A stretch of 64,000 bases of DNA from Haladaptatus cibarius D43 (lineage in GTDB: Archaea; Halobacteriota; Halobacteria; Halobacteriales; Haladaptataceae): the NCBI RefSeq assembly GCF_000710615.1, contig NZ_JDTH01000001.1, forward strand, positions 186,001-250,000. The letters are read 5' to 3'. A program made the position numbers and the translations under genes. The notes below the pieces were generated by a model. That model saw nothing but the letters and a program-made list of their open reading frames with translations, ran no database searches and was not told the DNA's origin. Positions 44,577 through 52,300 of this stretch are shown here, in pieces (the stretch's first letter is position 1; every line of letters starts with the position of its first letter).

Positions 44577-45571
44577 TTTATATCACACTCATCGTATATC
44601 TCTTGAGTTATTTCAATTGATTTCGTCCATTGTCTTATATTCACTGGAACACTATCGTCACTAGTCAGCGTCGAGAGAAACAGGTCGGTTGGTCCCAAAT
44701 ACTCCCTACTCATCAGTTCGACATCCTGTCCCTCGGCGTCTTCGTCGTACAGTTTGACTCCTTCTTTCGTGATTTCAAATGATGCCTCTGACCCCGATAC
44801 GTAGAACCTCTCGATAGACGGTTTTCCATACGCATGTAAGGAGAGACTGTACGGAATTTCGTCCCCGAGAACACCAACGATGTCGGCGTACACCTCCATA
44901 TTCGCGCCTTTTCGAGATGCGAGTACTCCTTCGCTATCGTTCGGCGAGCGTTCGGTAAGCCAGAGAATGAGGTCTAACATGTGGTTCCCGATGTCGAACA
45001 GTTGTCCACCACCGGAGACGGCTTCTACCGCGCGCCATTCGTCTCGATATGGTGATTCGGTGTGCTTCACTCGGGTTGCCGTAATGCTCTCTATCTCTCC
45101 TATCGTTCCCGTCTCGATGAGACGCTTTGCAGTATAATACCGCGGCTTGTACCGTTTCTGATAGCTAACACGCAACGACGCATCGGATTTTTCGAGTGCT
45201 TGTTCGATGCGTTCTGTCTCCTCTATTGAAACGGCGAGTGGCTTTTCGACCAGTACGTCTGTGTCGTGTTCGAGCGCGATTAGGATTTGTTCGAAGTGGT
45301 ACTTGTGGGGTGTCGCAATGATAACTCCGTCAAGTGCACTGTAGTCGATGCTAGACGCAATATCGTAAAACGCAGTTTCCTCGGCAAGTACGCCAGAATT
45401 TGCAGCCAATTCTCGTGAAATGTCCCGAGCGTCCGGGTCGATATCACATATCGCAGACAGCTTTGCATCCACAGACGATTCTTCTATGTATCTAATATGC
45501 TTTTTTCCTGCATATCCTCCCCCAATTAGCCCAATATGAACTTCTTTTATTCTATCTACACTCTTACTCAT
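44573..45571 (-). CDS. Gfo/Idh/MocA family dehydrogenase
   Basis: A 332-residue NAD(P)-dependent oxidoreductase. Nucleotide-binding GLIGGGYAGKKH is at about 14-25, the family's EKPLAVSIEE near 108-117, and GGQLFDIGNHMLDLILWL near 187-204 contains the conserved Asp and His of the active site. Relatives oxidise a hydroxyl of inositol, glucose or glucose 6-phosphate to a ketone, the substrate type needed by the aminotransferase encoded next. First gene of a four-gene set with four-base overlaps; its base composition is visibly more AT-rich than neighbouring regions. Confidence 0.9.
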   Translation of the reverse strand: MSKSVDRIKEVHIGLIGGGYAGKKHIRYIEESSVDAKLSAICDIDPDARDISRELAANSGVLAEETAFYDIASSIDYSALDGVIIATPHKYHFEQILIALEHDTDVLVEKPLAVSIEETERIEQALEKSDASLRVSYQKRYKPRYYTAKRLIETGTIGEIESITATRVKHTESPYRDEWRAVEAVSGGGQLFDIGNHMLDLILWLTERSPNDSEGVLASRKGANMEVYADIVGVLGDEIPYSLSLHAYGKPSIERFYVSGSEASFEITKEGVKLYDEDAEGQDVELMSREYLGPTDLFLSTLTSDDSVPVNIRQWTKSIEITQEIYDECDIK

Positions 45572-45758
45572 GTATTAAACAATAAGATACTGTCTAATAT
45601 ATTCTTTTGATTTGTATCCTACATAATTGGATTCCCTCTCCATGCATATTATTTTTGCTCCTTAAACAATCAGAAAGTATTTTTACCACCGTTTGTATAT
45701 CAATTGTATACATAATACCGGAATCTAAAAGACACTAAATTAATATATTTATAGTATC
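45572..45758. promoter_or_regulatory. AT-rich divergent promoter between amino-sugar-type operon and MFS gene
   Basis: This 187-base spacer is strikingly AT-rich for this genome (for example TTAATATATTTATAG at 45740-45754) and must contain the promoters of both divergent units. A TATA-like run directly before the MFS start is too close for a leaderless promoter, so the real box is further upstream. AT-rich DNA here is also consistent with horizontally acquired DNA. Confidence 0.5.
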
Positions 45759-47012
45759 ATGTCAAGTTTGCCATCGAAAACCATCTTCAAGTACTACTGC
45801 TATAAAGCAACGACCTCCCCCGGATTTATGTGGCCAGTTTATACGCTATTTCTACTGTTACGTGGGTTGTCGTTTACGCAAATCGGAATTACTGGAACCG
45901 CGACAGCACTTGCTGCAATCATTGGTGAGATTCCAACGGGGTACGTCGGTGACCGTATCGGTCGCCGAAACAGCCTCATCATCAGCCAGTTGCTGTTCGC
46001 GTCTGTTCCCGCGGGACTTGTGATTTCACACAGCTTTCCTGCATTTCTTCTCGTCTTTTCCCTACTCGGAATTGCAGAAACGTTCCAAACGGGGAGTGGT
46101 GACGCTTGGCTGTACGACACACTGGACGATAAGGAGAAAACGGAACTCTTCACTCACATTCGTGGGCGCGGTGGTGCAATTCGAAAATGGGTCGGCGCAG
46201 GGACGATGATAGCCGGCGGAGTTCTCTACACGGTTGAGCCGACCTATCCGTTCATCGCCGCAACGATTCTTAGCACCTTCGGCGCAGTCGTCTTGGTGAC
46301 GCTGCCGAAGAGTTCGAACTATGCCAGTGATGAGGATACCGCGGCATTTCGGACAGTTGATGCGTTCGTCGCGGTTCGAAAGCAACTCTCTCAACCACCT
46401 CTTCGTTCGTTTGTCATCTATATCAGCCTTCTATTTGCAGTTATTCGCGCATCGGAGGAGTTTATTCAGCCGATTACCGCTAACGCTATTGACGGCTATC
46501 TAACTTCGAACGTGTTCTTCGGATACATGCTTCCAGAAGAGGTCGCCCTCGGTGTGATGTATGCCGCGTTTACCGTCGTATCCGCCGTAGCAAGCGACTA
46601 CGCGAGTAACGCTCGCCAACTCTTGGGCCTTCGCCGAGTCGTCCTTGCTGTTCCGATAGTCACCTCTCTCCTCATGCTTTTCCCAATAATCGTTCCCGTG
46701 TTCGTCGTTCCAGTGTTTTTCGTTATGCAGTCGGCGAAGTCGCTAATGAGGCCGATAACGAATCAGTACATCAACGACAATGCTCAATCCTTCGGCCGTG
46801 CAACGGTACTGAGCGCGGTCAGTATGGTTTACGCACTCATGACGATTCCGTTCATGCTTCTGGGTGGTGTTGCGGCTGATACATGGGAACCTGTCGTTGC
46901 AGTAACTGCGATAGGTGTTCTGTTTCTGGCCGCTGCAGCACTGTCTTACGTGTGGGAATCGCCTATCTCTAAATCCACGACTGACACATCTGTGGATAAA
47001 TCTACGAACTGA
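45759..47012 (+). CDS. MFS transporter
   Basis: A 417-residue major facilitator protein with about 12 membrane helices. The loop 2-3 signature GYVGDRIGRRNSL is at about 67-79 (G-x3-D-x2-G-R-R), followed by a large central loop. A second, weaker version follows helix 8. The conserved Asp and Arg residues point to a proton-coupled carrier; drug- or metabolite-export members have this form. It is divergent from the dehydrogenase-aminotransferase operon and could export or import its product or precursor. The Met at 45759 is the first in the frame. Confidence 0.87.
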   Translation: MSSLPSKTIFKYYCYKATTSPGFMWPVYTLFLLLRGLSFTQIGITGTATALAAIIGEIPTGYVGDRIGRRNSLIISQLLFASVPAGLVISHSFPAFLLVFSLLGIAETFQTGSGDAWLYDTLDDKEKTELFTHIRGRGGAIRKWVGAGTMIAGGVLYTVEPTYPFIAATILSTFGAVVLVTLPKSSNYASDEDTAAFRTVDAFVAVRKQLSQPPLRSFVIYISLLFAVIRASEEFIQPITANAIDGYLTSNVFFGYMLPEEVALGVMYAAFTVVSAVASDYASNARQLLGLRRVVLAVPIVTSLLMLFPIIVPVFVVPVFFVMQSAKSLMRPITNQYINDNAQSFGRATVLSAVSMVYALMTIPFMLLGGVAADTWEPVVAVTAIGVLFLAAAALSYVWESPISKSTTDTSVDKSTN

Positions 47013-47089
47013 GTTTCGACTAACTGCCCCGAATCGGCCGTCGAATATTTTGTTCCGTACTTCTGCTTGGCGCAGTAGAATACCGAACA

Positions 47090-47950
47090 TCACCGTCCAC
47101 AGACTGTCCCGAGGAAATGAAATACGAGATTCATCATGTGGTCGCCCGCTCTCCCATCTTCGAAGACTGCTTGTCCATGGGCCGACCCGGATAATTTCTC
47201 AAGTCGTTTCTGACCGGATGCATTCTCGTGCATCTGCTCCGTTGCCTGGACGAACCGGTCGTTATCGTTTTGACTCACGACGAATAACGACCAACCCTGA
47301 ATCTCGGCGGCATCTGCTGGCCCCTCAGCGGAGAGAATCAAATTGCCGTCGATAGTTCCTGACTTGGCCCGTGCATTCGTTTTGACGACCGCATCCGCTC
47401 CTGTGCCCGCTCCGAACAGCACGACTTTGGTTACGCCTGCGCGCTCACGGAGGTATCGAATTGCGGCGAGAAGATACTCCGACGTCGTGCTTCGGTCGTC
47501 AAAATTCAGATCCACGGAGAGACAAGCGTACCCCTTGTTTGCCACCGTTTCCATCTGCGGACGCCAGTCTCGTCGATTGAATTTATCACCGTGAGCGAAA
47601 ACGACACCACACGACCCATCGCCGAGAAGTGTTCCTTGTACCGTCGTACCCTTGCTGGTCGTAAACTGCACGTCTCCACCACCTTCCTGTGGTTCTGTTC
47701 CGCCCGTCGTCTCCTCGGTCGTTTCGTCGGTAGTTTTGCCAGTCGTCTCATCCGCGGTTTCATCCCCACCACTCGTCGTGCTACTTCCCGTCGTAGAACC
47801 TGTTCCTGCTGTCGTCGCATCTGTGATTCCCTGCCCGGTTGTTCCAGTGGCCGTTTCGTCGTCGCTGTCCGACGAACAACCAGCGAGGCTAACCACCGTG
47901 GCGGTTCCGACCGCTTGAAGAACGCGGCGCCGTGTTGGTGTTTGCGTCAT
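47090..47950 (-). CDS. Tat lipoprotein with alpha/beta-hydrolase fold lacking the nucleophile
   Basis: A 286-residue exported lipoprotein. TRRRVLQ at about 5-11 with a hydrophobic stretch and lipobox LAGC (Cys25) indicates Tat export and lipid anchoring. A Thr/Gly/Glu-rich linker (about 30-95) leads to an alpha/beta-hydrolase domain (VVFAHGDKFNRRDW, then YACLSVDLNFDD). The nucleophile elbow reads LFGAGTGAD, that is G-A-G-T-G where G-x-S-x-G is expected, so the serine is absent. A late histidine (GSAHGQAVF) is kept. It may be a binding protein or use another residue. Confidence 0.8.
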   Translation of the reverse strand: MTQTPTRRRVLQAVGTATVVSLAGCSSDSDDETATGTTGQGITDATTAGTGSTTGSSTTSGGDETADETTGKTTDETTEETTGGTEPQEGGGDVQFTTSKGTTVQGTLLGDGSCGVVFAHGDKFNRRDWRPQMETVANKGYACLSVDLNFDDRSTTSEYLLAAIRYLRERAGVTKVVLFGAGTGADAVVKTNARAKSGTIDGNLILSAEGPADAAEIQGWSLFVVSQNDNDRFVQATEQMHENASGQKRLEKLSGSAHGQAVFEDGRAGDHMMNLVFHFLGTVCGR

Positions 47951-48215
47951 GGTCGGGGAACTTGCGCATATCTCTATTATTATAAGCAACCTAATGTCGC
48001 GTGAACAACTCTCTCTGTATCGTTCATCACGCTTTGGCTTCGTTTACGGTTGTTTTTGTTCGCTCGCGGTTCGTTGTCACTCACCGCTCGTTGTTTCGAG
48101 CCAGACCACTTGCCTCGTTTTCCGCAGTTCGTTGTCACTCACCGCTCGATTTGCGAAATGTCTCCACCTCGTTTCTCCCGAAAACAGTTAAACGTCCCCC
48201 GCGTACCTGCGAACA
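47951..48215. other. spacer with a 22-base direct repeat
   Basis: A 265-base region between the lipoprotein and DUF373 genes. A 22-base sequence with core TTCGTTGTCACTCACCGCTC is present at 48069-48090 and again at 48127-48148, a spacing of 58 bases. Similar CGTTGTCACTCAC text is also found at about 40830. No gene is called here. Confidence 0.6.
48069..48148 (+). repeat. 22-base direct repeat, two copies 58 bases apart
   Basis: Copies at 48069-48090 and 48127-48148 are identical. Between them is a GTTTCGAGCC segment. The repeats are in the spacer upstream of the DUF373 gene and could be a short interspersed element or paired protein sites. Confidence 0.75.
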
Positions 48216-49313
48216 ATGCTGTTGGTGCTGTGTGTTGACCTCGACGACGACCTCGGCCGAAAGACCGACTTCGAAACTCCGGTTATCGGTCGAGACAACG
48301 TCGAGGCCGCCGCGGTCGCGCTCGCAACCGCAGACCCCGAGGATAGCGACGTGAACGTCATGTTCGAGGGCGTCCATCTGTACGACCGCATCGACGCGGA
48401 CGAGAGCGTCGAAGTCGCGGTCGTCACCGGAAACGAAGGAAGTGACATCAGCGCAAACCGGGAAGTCGGCGAGGAAGTGGACACCGTCCTTGCAAGCATC
48501 AGCACGAGCGAGGAGATTACCACCGTCATCGTCACCGACGGCGCGCAGGACGAAAGTGTCGTCCCGGTCATCCGCTCTCGGATTCCCGTCGATGGCGTCC
48601 GCCGCGTCGTCGTCCGACAGGCGCAGGATTTGGAGTCGATGTACTACACCATCAAACAGGTGTTGAACGACCCCGAAACGCGCGGAACGCTCCTCGTGCC
48701 GCTCGGCATCCTCCTGCTTATCTACCCGCTCGCGCTTCTCGCAGACCGGATCGGAATGCCGGGTGCGGTTCTCGGCGGCACCTCCGCACTGCTTGGATTA
48801 TACATTCTGTTTCGCGGACTCGGACTGGAGCGCTCGGTTGACCACGTCGCAGAAAAGACCCGGAACAGCCTGTATTCCGGCCGAGTGACGCTCATCACCT
48901 ACGTCGTGGCCGCGGCTCTGCTCGTCGTTGGCGGCGTCAGCGGCGTCGAAACCCTCGAAATGGTGCGCGCCGAGCGTGGCGGTGCCGACCTCGGCGCGCT
49001 TCGGGTACTCGCCTCCCTCGTTTACGGCGCAGTCGTGTGGTTTTCCGCGGCGGGAATCACCTCCAGCCTCGGCCAAATCACCGACGAATACCTCGACGAC
49101 GAGTTCGAATGGCGCTACCTGAATGCGCCCTTCTACGTCCTCTCCATCGGTGGGGTGCTGTACGCCGTCAGTGCCTACTTCCTCAGCCGAGTTTCGCTTG
49201 AGTTCCTCGCTGGAATGCTGACCGCGGGAACCCTGCTCGGACTCACCAGTACGCTCATCTTCGCCATCGCAGAGTCGCGGTACTCTCGCTCCGGTCGGGC
49301 GCGGGTGAGTTAA
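48216..49313 (+). CDS. DUF373 family membrane protein
   Basis: A 365-residue protein. The first 145 residues are a soluble Rossmann-like domain (MLLVLCVDLDDDLGRK at the start, VIGRDNVEAAAVALATADPE next), and the remainder has about seven membrane helices. This two-part layout is characteristic of archaeal DUF373 proteins, whose function is unknown. The Asp-rich VDLDDDLG loop could bind a metal or phosphate. It converges with the PolD large subunit gene. Confidence 0.9.
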   Translation: MLLVLCVDLDDDLGRKTDFETPVIGRDNVEAAAVALATADPEDSDVNVMFEGVHLYDRIDADESVEVAVVTGNEGSDISANREVGEEVDTVLASISTSEEITTVIVTDGAQDESVVPVIRSRIPVDGVRRVVVRQAQDLESMYYTIKQVLNDPETRGTLLVPLGILLLIYPLALLADRIGMPGAVLGGTSALLGLYILFRGLGLERSVDHVAEKTRNSLYSGRVTLITYVVAAALLVVGGVSGVETLEMVRAERGGADLGALRVLASLVYGAVVWFSAAGITSSLGQITDEYLDDEFEWRYLNAPFYVLSIGGVLYAVSAYFLSRVSLEFLAGMLTAGTLLGLTSTLIFAIAESRYSRSGRARVS

Positions 49314-49354
49314 ACCGTAAAACTTCCCACTCGCTCCTTCGTCGCTCGCGGAAA

Positions 49355-52300
49355 TCACATAAAGTCCGCAATTCCGGACTGCTTGTTCTTGTCGTTTTCA
49401 AACACGCTCTCCAGTGACCTATCCAGAATTTGAAGTCGCTGTTTCGTGTACTCCCGACAGTCGTACTCGTCGGCCACCTGAATTGCGGTGTCCATGTACT
49501 TGTTCACCGACCCCTGATGCACCGTCAGGTTCACCCGGCCACCGCACTCCCGGCAGTCACCCGAAAGGGGCATCCTGCGGTATTTCACGCCGCAGTCCAG
49601 ACACCGGGTTTCCTGCCGCGAGAAGGCGCGAAGGTTTCCGATGAGGTCTGGGAGGAAGTGCCCCTCGATGACGCGCTCCGCCACGTCGGTTTGGTCTACC
49701 GCTCGCGTTTTTCTGGCCAGTTCCAACTGCGCGTTCATCTTGTCCATCATCGACCCGAGGGTTTTGTAGGCCGAAAGGTCGGGGCCGAGTGCGATGTTCG
49801 AGGTGTCGTGGGTGTGCCGGAAGTTGGTGTACTCCTCGTCGGTGCCGAGGTAGTCCTCCGCGATGGTGATGTCCACGTCCTCCGGGTCGGCCATCTCCAG
49901 CGTGGCTTCGTAGAACTCCCGTGAGTATTGCTCCACGATGTCCATGTTGTGCGCCTCGTCGTCGATTTCCGAGGGGTCGATACGCGAGGACATCACCAGC
50001 GGGGCGTCCATCTGGCCGCCCCGCTTGTCCGGCAGGAACTCCTTCGAGAAGTTGAGCAGGCCGTCCATGAGGAGCATTACGCAGTCTTCGTCGCCGTCGC
50101 ACTGACCGACGTAGAGGTCGTTTGCGACGAGTGTGTGGGTGTCCGAGACTGTGACTGAATAGGTTTGCTCGGTATTGCTTTCGACAATCTCTACTGATTC
50201 CACCTCGTCAAGCCAAAGGTCACCACCATCTCCGAAAAGACGCTGAGTTCTGACTGCAATCGAGTCAATCGCATTCTCCAATGTTTTTGCTTTTCTATCG
50301 AGGTCAAATCCGATTTTATCCGCAAACCGAACTGCGTTTTCGGACGTTATTTTGAGAACCCACGATTCAAACTCGGGAACTGGATCATCACCGTAGAACT
50401 CGGCAACTGCTCCGGTCGATGGCCGACGAATTTCAGTGTAGAGTTTACTCGTAATTCCGAACCGCTTCAACGCCGCGACGAGGTCATTCTTCAATTCGTC
50501 ACTTACCGTGTGCGCTCGAATATCGACTCTGTCACTCGCGGTACTCCCATCTCCACTGAAGTATCCACGTAGATATTCTCGGAGAATTTGTTGTGGTGAG
50601 TTGAGGATACTTTGTGGAACTCGTTTTTCCGCCGCAGTCGAACCAGCATTTAGAATTTCACTGAAGAGAAGCGTAACGAGACGACTTGATGTCGTGACTT
50701 TCCACTCACTTTCCTCATACGGGGTCACTGAAAGATTAACTTCCAGTGTTTTGATGATGTGTTGTCGAGGCTTCTCATCAGGAATACAAATGGTGGTTTG
50801 ATAGAACTCTCCTTCTTTAGACCGAGTGAATCCCTCAGCAGTGTAGTACCCCAAGACTCGTGCCATGTCTTCATCGACCCTCAGCTTCCGATTGACAGAT
50901 GCAGTGTCTCGGCAAACGCCAAGTACAATATTGTCTGGAAGGTGGCCGATTAGTTGCTCTTTTCCAAATAACTCCACCAAAACAGATGCAGGAATGCTGT
51001 CTCGGTTCACCCAGTTATATACCGAAGATTGGCTTTTTCCAAGTTTCTCACCTACTGGTTTCAGATACCCTTGCTGGTTGGTTGCCGAGTCCAAGAGTGA
51101 TTTGATTCGGTCTTCTCCTAGTCCACGAATCATCAACTCGTCGTTGGAGAGTGAATCTAATTGTAGGAACTCTTCTAAAAGGTCAAACTCTGCAATGTCT
51201 CCCTCAAACTCGATTTCTTTTGGGGTCGGTATTTCGTCGCCAGTCTCGGTTTCTCGCGCTTCTATCTCTTCTATCCCGTCCGGCGTCCACCGTCTCATCG
51301 AGTGGTCGGGTGTCACAGTTATTTCCCGCCCACTCTGCGTCTCTATTTCGACCAGATGCTCCGGCGCAGGATGCTTCGAAACTGCTTCGATTGGTTTCCG
51401 AACAACGTTTCCATTTTCGTCCACCGACGGAACCAGAATCTCACAATCTAATTCTTCTACCAATGCACCGAAATCGTCCTCTTTCGGATTCTCCAGTCGT
51501 TCTTCGACCAACCGCTGAATCTCGTCGTATCGCCACGTCTCACCCTCGTCCCGATACCAAACCTTGGTTTCCGGATGGAAACAGTTCCGCCGCTTCGCCG
51601 CGTGAAAATACGGATGCGCATACCCAACCGCAGCACTCGTGAACCCGATAATCCGCCCGACAACTGCGGCAGAGGTGTGCGGGGCCATCCCGAAGACGAG
51701 TTCGCCGACAAGTTCCTCGCGTTCGTCCATCTCGTAGAACGGGTCGAGTCCGTAATAGTCGGTGAGCAGGTTGTCCACGAAATCGGCGGTTTTGAGCAGG
51801 TGTTCCGCCGCGCCGTCGGAGAGGACGATGTCCTGCACCCGTAGTTCCACGAGTTGGTCGTCGTGCCGGAACGGTTCGCCATGAATGTCCTCGTCGTAGC
51901 CCAGTGCGCGGAGTTGGTCGGCGCTCACGTCCAGTTCGGATGGACGAACCGCGGTCACGGGCAGGTCGGTCATGTCGTAGCGAATCGTCCCGTCCTTGAA
52001 CGCGCTGACGCCGTGTTTCGCGCGAAGGATTCCCTTTTCGATTGGTTCGGGCGTCTTGTGCGCCGAGGTCAATCCTTTGATGCCTTTCAGCGTGTCGAAG
52101 ACGTTTTCGCGCTCGCCGACCGATTCGAGCGCGCCTCTGTATTCGTCGTTCAAGTTGACGGTCTGTGGTTCGACGCTCGTTGCGAGGATTTCACAGCGTG
52201 GACACTCCGCGCGCCCGGACTGGTCTGGTTCGACCGTCGTGCCACAGTCGGGACATTCGTAATCCGGGTAGGTGTTGCCGCCGCAGTCCGGGCAGTTACA

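Noticed and set aside
48069-48148. CRISPR array
   Set aside because: Only two repeat copies, 22 bases each, with a single spacer and no cas genes nearby.
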